Positions 27,180 to 36,290 of a stretch of 64,000 nt of DNA are shown here, piece by piece (the stretch's first letter is position 1; each line of letters begins with the position of its first letter). Position numbers and translations under genes: made by a program. The notes below the pieces were generated by a model. The model did not search any database, was not told the origin of the DNA, and worked only from the letters and a program-made list of their open reading frames with translations. The stretch covers positions 39,794 to 103,793 of the forward strand of contig DGRT01000018.1 of assembly GCA_002391105.1 (NCBI GenBank), given 5' to 3'. The DNA comes from Lachnospiraceae bacterium UBA4381 (GTDB lineage: Bacteria; Bacillota; Clostridia; Lachnospirales; Lachnospiraceae).

Positions 27180-30100
27180 ATGGAAAAATATGAAGTTGCA
27201 CTAAATCAAAGAATAAATAATATGCTCACATCTGCCATAAGGCTTGTCGATGGGTATGTTTCGAAAACAGACCTGATTAATCTATCAGATTGCGATGTGG
27301 AGGATATAAGTGAACGACTTGAGAATTCAATAGGTATAGATTTTTTCAAATTAGATAGACTTGCTTATAACCCAGAAGAGGGCATAATTGATAAACTTGT
27401 AAATGTTTATTCGGCGATGCATAGTATGTCTTCAACAGTGCTCATTGTAATAAAAGGAAATAGCGATGGAACATCGGATTACTATTTTGGTTGTCGAAAT
27501 AACAGCAATCCTGGTGTTGCAGCGGAGGTACTAAGGAATAATCTGTCTGGAAACTTTCCGGGAATAGTTTTAGAAAAACAAAAAAAATCCCAAAAAGACA
27601 GTCTTCTGGATGAATGTTTTCCTCTGGAATACTCCAGAAAGAGTATTGCTTCGGTATCTGTCTCAGCAGATTACAGAAGAAATAAGGCCGAGGAGGTTAA
27701 GACGTATTTTCAAGGGGTTGAAAAGTTTATAGAAACCATGAGAGGTTACAGTTATACTGCGTTATTTATAGCTGAGCCAGTTGGTTCTGAGGACTGTAAA
27801 GAAAGGCGTATAGCAATTGAAAATATGATGACAGAGCTTTCAAAATATAAGACTGTTAATATAGCGTATAATGAAGGCGAGAGTATTGCTATAAATGAGT
27901 CTTTTGCCAATAGTTTTACTGATACGATTTCAGACAGCCTTAGTCATTCTGTTAGTTCTAATATTTCAAAGTCTATAGGAAAAACCAAAGGACATAATTA
28001 TGGGGGAAGTAGTGATTTTTTCACATGGCACTCTAATCACGGGAGTTCTTCTGCTAAAACGACAACAAGTACTTCTGGTGAGGGAGAATCGGATACAACA
28101 TCTAAAAGTAGGTCATATTCAAATGGGAGTACTCTGACAAAAGGACAGACGTCGACAGTTAATGCAGGCATTAATATGACACTTAGTTTTGAAAATAAAC
28201 GTGTTGCTGATCTTGGCGAGAGACTGGAATATGAACTAGATAAGCTTGAAAATGCTGATTCATTTGGTATGTGGGATACAGCCGTGTATGTTATTTCTGA
28301 TAGCGAAGATGTGTCGGTTATGGCGTCAAATAGTGTTCGCTCGCTTTTTTTAGGTGATGAATCAGGAAAAACGGAAAGTTATATTAATTATTGGTCCGGA
28401 GATTTTCGTACTTATAATCTGGGCGATGCAGGTAAGATCATGAAGTTCCTTCATTATGGAATGCATCCTGTTTTTAAAAGCAGGATGACTGGAGAAGGTG
28501 GTTTAAATTATTATCTGACGCCTGCTGTTCCGATTGGTGGTAACGTTCTACCCGCGATAATGGGTTTTCCATTGAAGTCTGTTCCAGGTATCACGGTTTT
28601 TGAAATGGCAGAATTTGGACGTAACATTGTAAAGGATAATATAGTTGAGGATGGAAAGAGAAAAATATCTCTGGGAAATATAATGTATATGGGGCACTCT
28701 GATAATACCCCTGTTGAGCTTACGGTTAATTCTTTGAGTGGTCACACATTTATATGTGGCTCACCTGGTTCAGGCAAAAGTAATGCTACGGCTAAACTGA
28801 TTACGGAACTATTGGAATTGAATAGGAAACCAGAAAGAGATGAGGGATATGGGGAAGTCCGTTTTTTGGTAATTGAGCCAGCCAAGGGAGAGTATAAGTT
28901 TGATTATGGTAATCTTGGAGGATTGAACATATTTACATCGAGGGATGATATGTGCAGGTTATTGAAGATTAATCCCTTTGAGTTTCCGTTTGAAAGTATG
29001 GATATTACAGCTCATATTGATCATTTGATGAACATTTTATCTGTTTGCTGGCCTTTAACAGCAGCAATGCCGGCAATACTCAAAGATGCATTGCAGTCAG
29101 CATATGTAATGAAAGGCTGGGATCTTAGAAATTCCAGATTTATATTACCTGGAAACGTGAAGTTTCCGTCTTTTCAGGATGTTTTGACTGTGCTTCCCAA
29201 AATTATTAATAGTTCAGCCTATTCTAGTGATGCAAAAGGTGATTATACGGGAGCTCTGGTTACAAGAGTGAAATCACTCGTCACAGGGATAACAGGTAAA
29301 ATATTTGATAATGTTGGAACAGTATCAGACGAGGTTTTATTTGACGAAAATACGATTATAGATCTTAGTGATATTGGATCTGGAGATACTATTTCTCTGA
29401 TTATGGGCGTCTTAATTGACAAGCTGCAGAATTATAGAAAATATAATGCTACGAGAGCGAATTATCCGTTAAGGCATGTAACAGTACTCGAAGAAGCACA
29501 TAATATCTTGCCGAGTAATAGTGAGGGATCGAGCGAGGGTGTCAATATTCGCGCAGAGTCTGTAAAGTCTATAAGTAAAGCAATATCGGAGATGAGAACT
29601 TATGGAGAAGGCTTTTTTATAATTGATCAGTCCCCGGCTGCGGTTTCGGACATCGCAATTTCATATACTAGTACAAAGATTGTTATGAGGCTTCCAGGTC
29701 AGGATGATATAGATGTTGCAGGAGCATCTCTGGGATTGACACAGGCTCAGAAAAGCCAGATACCAATGTTGCCTCAGGGACAGGCTATCGTAAAACAGGG
29801 AGATTGGCTAAAACCTATTGTAGTCCATATAGATAAAGCATCTAATAAATATCATAGAAAACATATGGAGGAATATCTCTATGAAGATCTGATGAAACTC
29901 AGAGGGGATATGCTAAAAGAAAGCTTTTCGATGATAAGAAGAAATGAAAAAAGAAATATATTTATGAGTATGGACGTGAAAAAGGTTCTTAAAGTTATAG
30001 ATGATGCATTGGTTTCGGAACATAATAAAATATACTTAAAAGAACAGTGGACAGAGTTTTGTTCATTAAGCGCATCAAAGCGTAAAGAAGAGCTACCATT

Positions 30101-30380
30101 ATATGTTATAAAAGTAAGTGAATTTGAAGGAGGACTCTTAGCTTGTTCCTATGTTTTTGAAGAAGATAAGCAGACAAAAATCAAAGGTCATTTATTCAAT
30201 AAGATGGTAAAAGAGTGGGCAGACTTTCTAAAAAATATCCTTACCAGTCAGTATGTTGCTGCTTCTGAAGAAACAATTGAAGATATACTTAGTTACATAT
30301 ATGCATATTGTGCATCTTATTCCAGTAATGAAATATTTAAGAATTATGGAATGACAATGTTGTTGAGGAACAAAAGATAG
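27180..30380 (+). CDS. HerA/FtsK-like P-loop ATPase (DUF87 type)
   Basis: 1066 residues. The N-terminal ~480 residues are specific to this family and include a Ser/Thr/Gly-rich low-complexity stretch at ~255-320 (FANSFTDTISDSLSHSVS, GESDTTSKS). The ATPase core follows: Walker A GSPGSGKSNAT at 527-537, Walker B TVLEEAHN with Glu771-772, and QSPAAVSD as the sensor segment. HerA/FtsK/VirB4 motors are hexamers that pump DNA or protein through a pore, and the family is common in conjugation, DNA-end resection and effector systems. The C-terminal ~170 residues are helical and unrecognised. The stop overlaps the GTG of the next gene by one base. Likely the motor of this operon. Confidence 0.88.
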   Translation: MEKYEVALNQRINNMLTSAIRLVDGYVSKTDLINLSDCDVEDISERLENSIGIDFFKLDRLAYNPEEGIIDKLVNVYSAMHSMSSTVLIVIKGNSDGTSDYYFGCRNNSNPGVAAEVLRNNLSGNFPGIVLEKQKKSQKDSLLDECFPLEYSRKSIASVSVSADYRRNKAEEVKTYFQGVEKFIETMRGYSYTALFIAEPVGSEDCKERRIAIENMMTELSKYKTVNIAYNEGESIAINESFANSFTDTISDSLSHSVSSNISKSIGKTKGHNYGGSSDFFTWHSNHGSSSAKTTTSTSGEGESDTTSKSRSYSNGSTLTKGQTSTVNAGINMTLSFENKRVADLGERLEYELDKLENADSFGMWDTAVYVISDSEDVSVMASNSVRSLFLGDESGKTESYINYWSGDFRTYNLGDAGKIMKFLHYGMHPVFKSRMTGEGGLNYYLTPAVPIGGNVLPAIMGFPLKSVPGITVFEMAEFGRNIVKDNIVEDGKRKISLGNIMYMGHSDNTPVELTVNSLSGHTFICGSPGSGKSNATAKLITELLELNRKPERDEGYGEVRFLVIEPAKGEYKFDYGNLGGLNIFTSRDDMCRLLKINPFEFPFESMDITAHIDHLMNILSVCWPLTAAMPAILKDALQSAYVMKGWDLRNSRFILPGNVKFPSFQDVLTVLPKIINSSAYSSDAKGDYTGALVTRVKSLVTGITGKIFDNVGTVSDEVLFDENTIIDLSDIGSGDTISLIMGVLIDKLQNYRKYNATRANYPLRHVTVLEEAHNILPSNSEGSSEGVNIRAESVKSISKAISEMRTYGEGFFIIDQSPAAVSDIAISYTSTKIVMRLPGQDDIDVAGASLGLTQAQKSQIPMLPQGQAIVKQGDWLKPIVVHIDKASNKYHRKHMEEYLYEDLMKLRGDMLKESFSMIRRNEKRNIFMSMDVKKVLKVIDDALVSEHNKIYLKEQWTEFCSLSASKRKEELPLYVIKVSEFEGGLLACSYVFEEDKQTKIKGHLFNKMVKEWADFLKNILTSQYVAASEETIEDILSYIYAYCASYSSNEIFKNYGMTMLLRNKR

Positions 30381-31270
30381 TGAATGTTTTAGATGTTAAT
30401 GATATAAATTTAATAATACGCCAGAAGACTATTCTTAAGGATATTACGTTTCAAGTAGAAAAAGGTGAAGTGTTCGGATTGGTAGGCTACAACGGAGCAG
30501 GGAAAACGAGTCTGTTGAAAGTGATAATGGGTCTATTGGTTGATTATAGCGGTTCGCTTAAGATCTTAGGAAATGATGACCTTAATAAAGGTAGGAAGAG
30601 CATTGGCTGTGTTCTTGATAATACACGTATGGATATGAATGCTTCAGCCGGCAGAAACATAAAAGAGGTTGCCAGAATGCTTAATATTCATGACGAAAAA
30701 GTTGAAAAAGATGTTTTAAAGCTGGTTGGCTTGGAAAATGTGGGGAAGAAATATGTAAGAGACTTTTCACTTGGTATGAAGAAACGCTTGATGATAGCTT
30801 TAGCTATTCTTGGTAGTCCTCAAATTCTTGTTTTAGATGAACCATTTAATGGGATAGATATTGAAGGTGTTCAAGGCTTTCATGCATTAATAAAGCACCT
30901 ATCTAATGATGGAGTAACAGTAATAATAACAAGTCATAATATTTCAGAATTAATAAAGCTTTGTACATCATATGGAGTGATGTGTAATGGAAAGTTTGTA
31001 AAAAAATATCGTAAACAAGATGCTTTAGAGGAAAAAGTCGATAAGTATCTTATTAATATGGATGATGCGGAAATAAAGATAAATGCGATACGTAAGGAAT
31101 ATCCTGATATTTATTTTGGTCTGAAGAACGACAAGGAGATTATTTGTGTTACATCTCAACAAAATGAAAATTGTATAAGGGAGACTATGCAAATAAAAGC
31201 AAAATACCAAGTTAGTAAGGAGAGTATTAATCTGGAGGATGTGTTGCTTTGGAAAATGAACGGCCATTAA
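30380..31270 (+). CDS. ABC transporter ATPase
   Basis: 296 residues, GTG start overlapping the HerA-like stop. Complete ABC motifs: Walker A GYNGAGKTS, signature FSLGMKKRLMIALA (a variant of LSGGQ, as in ABC-2 type exporters), Walker B ILVLDEPFNGID and the switch His in ITSHNISE. The ~90-residue C-terminal extension is typical of multidrug/antibiotic exporter ATPases of the CcmA type. Its partner is the permease at 31249, whose start lies inside this gene. Cargo is unknown; lantibiotic-like immunity or effector export are both possible. Confidence 0.93.
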   Translation: MNVLDVNDINLIIRQKTILKDITFQVEKGEVFGLVGYNGAGKTSLLKVIMGLLVDYSGSLKILGNDDLNKGRKSIGCVLDNTRMDMNASAGRNIKEVARMLNIHDEKVEKDVLKLVGLENVGKKYVRDFSLGMKKRLMIALAILGSPQILVLDEPFNGIDIEGVQGFHALIKHLSNDGVTVIITSHNISELIKLCTSYGVMCNGKFVKKYRKQDALEEKVDKYLINMDDAEIKINAIRKEYPDIYFGLKNDKEIICVTSQQNENCIRETMQIKAKYQVSKESINLEDVLLWKMNGH

Positions 31271-32091
31271 AAATTAATTGTTTTGGTAGTGCTGTGTTTA
31301 GACTGTTTACATGGAAATATTTTTTAATTCAGTTTCTAATTATGATAAGTGTGGCAATATTTAGCCCTGTTTTGTTAAGAGATTTCTGTAGAGTTTTAGA
31401 TGAAATGCCCAAAGATTTTACTGAAACATTTAGAATGGGAAATGTATATAATATTGGGATTTTGACAGTACCTACCTTGGATTTTTCTAAGATTGATGTA
31501 ATGGATATCTTAACTGGACTATTCTCCAGCATCGGATTTCAAATAATGATTGTGTTACTTGTATGCACCTTTATTATTAAAGAATACAAATGTGGCTATA
31601 TTCATAGAGCTATAATGAAGGGGTGTGGTAGAGTAAAACTGTTTTTTAAATATGTGTTCCTGTTGTTTTTGGTTATGTTATTAGTTATTAGTGTATATTT
31701 GATATGTCTTGGATTTTCTGCTGGTATAACAAAAGGATATGAGCCTAGTGATATACATGTAGGAAAGATGTTTTTGCAAGTTTATAATCAGATAGTAATG
31801 ATTATTTCAGTAGTAGTTATAGCTGCGATAGTAACACTTTTGATTCCTGATTTTAAAGCGATAATTATTGTTGAATCGTCTATTGTAATAATGCCATACG
31901 TGCCTGTATATCTTGATTCCTTTTTAGGGAAACAGTTAAATATAGGGAAATACATTTTATTTTATAGATTAGTTCAGTCGGGACATAATGCGGATTTGAC
32001 AATCGTTGGTGATATTCTGGTTGCTGTGTTAACCAGTGTGATTATATATATTGTTGGGGTTATGATTTTTAGAAGAATTGTATTTGACTAG
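31249..32091 (+). CDS. ABC-2 type transporter permease
   Basis: 280 residues from a TTG codon that overlaps the ATPase gene by 22 bp, with GGAGG about 11 nt upstream. Six hydrophobic segments are visible, at about residues 22-42, 80-105, 130-155, 175-200, 205-225 and 250-275, with a large first outer loop, the form of ABC-2 permeases that pair with CcmA-like ATPases. No substrate motif is visible. Translational coupling shows that it works with the gene before it. Confidence 0.85.
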   Translation: MENERPLKINCFGSAVFRLFTWKYFLIQFLIMISVAIFSPVLLRDFCRVLDEMPKDFTETFRMGNVYNIGILTVPTLDFSKIDVMDILTGLFSSIGFQIMIVLLVCTFIIKEYKCGYIHRAIMKGCGRVKLFFKYVFLLFLVMLLVISVYLICLGFSAGITKGYEPSDIHVGKMFLQVYNQIVMIISVVVIAAIVTLLIPDFKAIIIVESSIVIMPYVPVYLDSFLGKQLNIGKYILFYRLVQSGHNADLTIVGDILVAVLTSVIIYIVGVMIFRRIVFD

Positions 32092-32101
32092 GAGGTGTTT
32101 T

Positions 32102-34981
32102 ATGGAAATCGAAAGATCTATTAGTGCTGCTGTACAAAAAGGAATTGAAGGGAAGTCGGGTATTACATATTTTTCTTATACTGATAAATTCAAAGAGATA
32201 TTTACAAAAGAAGGAGGAGAGAATCTTGAGGGGATTCTTACATCTTTTTATACTTGTCCTGAGGTAGATGAATTATATCCATTTTACAAGACGAATCCAA
32301 CTAATCCATTTGCCCTACCTACTGATCTTGATGAGCTTAATTCTCTTGAGGATGGTGTAATAAAAGAAATTGCGCCTAAGACCTTTGGTTATTATCCGAT
32401 TGTTCTTAATGGCGAGAAATGCGTAATATTTCAGTATGGAAAATTCATGGGATGCGATTGGACAAACAGCAGATATAGTAACATGTATAATAGTGCTGTT
32501 GTTTGTAGTATAAATGATATTGATAAATATCCTTTTCAGTATTGTGATTCGCCGATAGTGTGTTGTGATATCAAAAGGTCGTATTTTTATCCGAAGGGCG
32601 AGGCTCCAGAACCTAGTTTATTACCCTATCCGGATGGTCTTGAGGCTAAATTTGATAAACTTGCTATTCCCCATACTGCTGGGTTTGAAAAGATAACAGA
32701 AAGTGAATTAATGGAATTCATAAGTGATACAGATTATGGTCGGTTGGATATTCTCATGAGTATGATTGAAGCGATAATCAGACTTAAGACTGGTGATACG
32801 TCATGCAGAATAATCATAGGTGATCAGAAAGACAATATTCTTTATTGGATAGCAGCTCTTACATATGTATTTCCAGCAGAATTAGCTAAGGATATTAGTT
32901 TTACTACATTCACTGATAATCTGGGAACTCCTGTTGATATTATAGGCGTATATATTCCTGAGCTTAATGGATGTAAAGAATATAAAAATGTAGCTAATTA
33001 TTCGTTTGAGAACTTAAAAGAAGATTATTCAATTTATGATTATAAGCAGTATTATTTTGCACCTAACATAGAAGTTGATAAGAGTAAAAAGTTTAACAAC
33101 ATGATAGATGTAGCTTTTACTATGGATATCTCGTATTTAAATGGATATAAGGAATATATATCAACAAAAACAAACTATAGGAGTATTAATAATGATTATT
33201 ATGCTGGATATCTGCTTTATTCAATTGATAAGCTCGGAAAGGTTTTATCACAAGAAGAAATAATTCAGGCGTTTGAGTTTGCTAAAAAATATATGAAAAG
33301 CGAAAATGTTGAGGCTTTTTTGAAATCCATGCTAATAAGGTTTTTGGAATTCTCTGCTCAGGAAAAAGGTTATTTCTTTGATGGCCTTTCTGATTATATT
33401 AGTTTTTGTCTGAATAATAAATTGGTTGAAAATACATTAATAGATGAGACTTTAATGCCTGAAGTTTATGGAAGCTTTGATGAAGGGTATGATGAGTATA
33501 TATCAAAGGGTTCTACTGTTGAACAGCTTTGTAAGTTTGGAGACGATGCGATAGAAGTAATGTTTGCTGAGCATTTTGGCTTTGATGGAATGCTAAAGAT
33601 GGTTGATAAGTATGACGGGAAACGGACAGCGTATTTATTAACTGTTGTTTGTTCATATGTAAATGCAGGGAAAGCGTCATTAAAAATAGAAAAAGAATAT
33701 AGAGAGAAACATAATCCGTATAGTTATTTGGTAATAAATCTTCTAAGCAGACTCATAAAAACAGATGAAGTAAATAGAATGACTGAAAGTTTATTATTAA
33801 ATGGATTTAATCATTTAGTTGATGAGGAAGAAAAATTTAATTACCTTGTATGTTTCTATTTTATGGCAAAGAATCTTAATTTTCAAAATTTACAAAACTA
33901 TGTGTATGGCAAATTGATAGAATTCTTTGATAATGATGAACAGTCATTGACAAAAAGAAATATTTTTGTGAATAGATGTTATCTATCAAATATAGCAACA
34001 GAAACATTTCCAAGACTGATTAACTATTATTATAATACTAATGATTTTGATAAGATGAATAAGGGATATCGTTTGATTTATAAAAACTATCCTAATGAAT
34101 TCAGCTCATATTATAATGATATGATAAATAATCTGCTTTTTATGATGGAAAAATCAAGCCAAGGAAAAACACTCGAATACATTCAGATTCAAAATGGGAT
34201 TAAGCTTGTAAAAAAACTTGGATATCGAGATTTTGATAAGCTTACTGGGATACTATCTGAATATATTGATTTATTGCTTATTAATTTTAGGGAATTTAAG
34301 CTTCCAAGTGATTCAAAGGAGAAGATTGTTGAGTTTCTTAAGTGGATTAATAATGTTCAGGGTTCAAAATTATTGCCTGTCAGAATAGAAATAGTTAATT
34401 GTTTTATAATGGTATATGAATATGAGTATAATATCGAAAACAAAATAAAAATTGATAAAACAGAAACTCGCCCTATTAGATTTGATAATTTGACAATAAC
34501 ACAGAGGGAATTATTTGAAGATACTATCATTCGGTTATATGCAGAATACTGGTTGAAAGTTGGGAAAGTGCCACCGCATTTTTCAAATGTAATTAGTACA
34601 AATAGTATGTATTATAAAGATTTTCTTGTTTCTGCAACTCCTAAATTCGTTGAATTTTTTTGCAGGATAGAGGAATCAAAGGCTAAAATGCGGTTTATAG
34701 CTAATTCTGTTGAGTTGACGTCTTTTTATAAACTTCAAGAATCATTAACAGATATTCCTAATTGCGTATTTAAAGAAAAAATCAAGATTAGTAAACTTAT
34801 AAAACAGTTAGAAGCAGATGCAGAAGATATAGTCAAGGATAAAAATGATAGTGAATGGAAAAGCAATCTTGACCTTCAGTATTTGAGGCGAATGATAGAA
34901 GCGATGAGAAAAAAGCAGGAGGAAGCTGAAAAAGGAAATAACGTTTTTGCAAATCTTTTCGGAAAATATAAGAAAAACTAG
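32102..34981 (+). CDS. Large GAP1-like (GTPase-associated) protein
   Basis: 959 residues; ATG at 32102 with TAGGAGGT just upstream (open from 32078). The N-terminal ~330 residues recall the N-terminal and middle domains of the GAP1 proteins found with double-GTPases: a first beta-rich domain with RSYFYPKG, then RIIIGDQ, YWIAALTYVFP and ELAKDISFTTFTDN. The remainder (~340-959) is all-helical with TPR/HEAT-like spacing and many Lys, Glu and Tyr; the end is a charged helix (RRMIEAMRKKQEEAEK). No transmembrane segment, no enzyme motif. It is probably a scaffold or sensor for the GTPases. The family name comes from memory of comparative genomics and needs a profile search. Confidence 0.6.
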   Translation: MEIERSISAAVQKGIEGKSGITYFSYTDKFKEIFTKEGGENLEGILTSFYTCPEVDELYPFYKTNPTNPFALPTDLDELNSLEDGVIKEIAPKTFGYYPIVLNGEKCVIFQYGKFMGCDWTNSRYSNMYNSAVVCSINDIDKYPFQYCDSPIVCCDIKRSYFYPKGEAPEPSLLPYPDGLEAKFDKLAIPHTAGFEKITESELMEFISDTDYGRLDILMSMIEAIIRLKTGDTSCRIIIGDQKDNILYWIAALTYVFPAELAKDISFTTFTDNLGTPVDIIGVYIPELNGCKEYKNVANYSFENLKEDYSIYDYKQYYFAPNIEVDKSKKFNNMIDVAFTMDISYLNGYKEYISTKTNYRSINNDYYAGYLLYSIDKLGKVLSQEEIIQAFEFAKKYMKSENVEAFLKSMLIRFLEFSAQEKGYFFDGLSDYISFCLNNKLVENTLIDETLMPEVYGSFDEGYDEYISKGSTVEQLCKFGDDAIEVMFAEHFGFDGMLKMVDKYDGKRTAYLLTVVCSYVNAGKASLKIEKEYREKHNPYSYLVINLLSRLIKTDEVNRMTESLLLNGFNHLVDEEEKFNYLVCFYFMAKNLNFQNLQNYVYGKLIEFFDNDEQSLTKRNIFVNRCYLSNIATETFPRLINYYYNTNDFDKMNKGYRLIYKNYPNEFSSYYNDMINNLLFMMEKSSQGKTLEYIQIQNGIKLVKKLGYRDFDKLTGILSEYIDLLLINFREFKLPSDSKEKIVEFLKWINNVQGSKLLPVRIEIVNCFIMVYEYEYNIENKIKIDKTETRPIRFDNLTITQRELFEDTIIRLYAEYWLKVGKVPPHFSNVISTNSMYYKDFLVSATPKFVEFFCRIEESKAKMRFIANSVELTSFYKLQESLTDIPNCVFKEKIKISKLIKQLEADAEDIVKDKNDSEWKSNLDLQYLRRMIEAMRKKQEEAEKGNNVFANLFGKYKKN

Positions 34982-35033
34982 CTTAAAAAGCGATTGGTTA
35001 TTGTTTCATTTGTGATGTGAAAGGAAAAGCAAG

Positions 35034-35861
35034 ATGAGTGATTTTAGTAGAGGAGAAGTGTCTGGTCCTAGTATTGAAACGCCAGAATCTCAAAAAACTG
35101 ATAGTTTTAAATTGACAGAAACTCCAAATTCTTCGGTGGAGGTTGAAGGGTCAACTTATTATACAGATGATAATTGTGAATTATATAAAGTTGATGATAA
35201 TCTTTGCCCTGATAATGAATACTCTATTAATGATATATGCTATAAGACGGACTCGGATGGACAGATTACAGAATTTGAGGGGGATGTAAAATATAATCCT
35301 GAAAATGAAAGAGATGAAAATGCTCAGCTTTATGTAGGCGGGGAGGATAGACTTGAAGGAGATGATGGAGGGCATCTTATAGCACGAATCCTTGATGGCT
35401 CGCCAGGAGTAGAGAATATGGTTCCTATGCGTGATACCATAAATAGAGGTGATTACAAGCGGGCAGAAAATGAAATGGTTAGTGCGTTAAATGATGGGAG
35501 CGATGTTCATGTAAAGGGGGAAATTATAAGAGAAGATCCGGATACTACGCGTCCAACCAAAATTGAAATTGAGTATGAATATTCTGATAAAGAGGGGAAC
35601 AATGTAGATAAGGTGGTTACATTTGATAATGTGAAAGGTTCGATGGATCTTATGGAAGATGCAAGAGATGAAATTCCAGAAGAAAAACTTGCATCTTTTG
35701 AGCAGGAATTAAGTGAAATGCAGGATGATGGGCATGAGGTATCTGTAACTTCTATTGTAAGAGAATATGATGAAGATGGGAATGTAACAAACGTGTCTAT
35801 TAGATATAGAGATGAAACTGAAGGTGAGAAAATGGAGAGAAAATTCACGCTTGATACGTGA
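35034..35861 (+). CDS. DNA/RNA non-specific endonuclease-like toxin (NS_2 type)
   Basis: 275 residues. The middle (~100-150) matches the Endonuclease_NS_2 family of polymorphic-toxin nucleases: QLYVGGEDRLEGDDGGHLIA with the presumed catalytic His, then ENMVPMRDTINRGDYKRAENE, then an RPTKIEIEYEYSD strand pair. The N-terminal ~95 residues are Ser/Thr/acid-rich with SSVEVEGSTYYTDDN; there is no signal peptide, so export would have to use another route. A C-terminal ~75-residue extension repeats the fold's strand pattern (GHEVSVTSIVREY, VSIRYRD). It is followed within 35 bp by a small protein of immunity size. This is the most plausible effector of the operon. Confidence 0.82.
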   Translation: MSDFSRGEVSGPSIETPESQKTDSFKLTETPNSSVEVEGSTYYTDDNCELYKVDDNLCPDNEYSINDICYKTDSDGQITEFEGDVKYNPENERDENAQLYVGGEDRLEGDDGGHLIARILDGSPGVENMVPMRDTINRGDYKRAENEMVSALNDGSDVHVKGEIIREDPDTTRPTKIEIEYEYSDKEGNNVDKVVTFDNVKGSMDLMEDARDEIPEEKLASFEQELSEMQDDGHEVSVTSIVREYDEDGNVTNVSIRYRDETEGEKMERKFTLDT

Positions 35862-35895
35862 TATTGTTGTAAAGAAATATGGAGGAAATTGACTA

Positions 35896-36249
35896 ATGAA
35901 AAAAGAATTACTTGATTTGGTAAAGGAGTTGGACCTTAAAATTGCATCGGATATAAAAGGATTGGCTTTGGTGAATAAAGACTGGAGCGAAATATTTTTC
36001 TTTGCTAAGATTGAGAACGAGTGGCATAAATCTTTGAATATGGTTGAAGAAAATTTGATAGATTCAATTAAACTGGATGGTTTTACTTCGGATGTGGAAA
36101 AGCTTATTCGTTCATCATCGCAATATAATATAGATAAATTAAATATTATTAAATTCGATAATAAAGGAAATGTAGATGTAGAATATGCTGATAACGATGT
36201 CAGCACATATTCTCTGAAAAAAAGGTGGAAGAAAGAGCAAGGTATTTGA
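35896..36249 (+). CDS. Probable immunity protein for the upstream nuclease
   Basis: 117 residues, alpha/beta, soluble and charged. It begins with a helix (KKELLDLVKELDLKIASDI) followed by strands such as WSEIFFFAKI and KLNIIKFDNKGNVDVEY. It does not match a family that I can name, but it recalls small polymorphic-toxin immunity proteins. The argument is position: it starts 34 bp after the nuclease stop, same strand, with GGAGG before its ATG. If right, it binds and blocks the nuclease inside the producer. Confidence in the gene is high, in the role moderate. Confidence 0.6.
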   Translation: MKKELLDLVKELDLKIASDIKGLALVNKDWSEIFFFAKIENEWHKSLNMVEENLIDSIKLDGFTSDVEKLIRSSSQYNIDKLNIIKFDNKGNVDVEYADNDVSTYSLKKRWKKEQGI

Positions 36250-36290
36250 TATATGATTTAATATTAGATTAGATGTTGAAAGGGAGAAAA

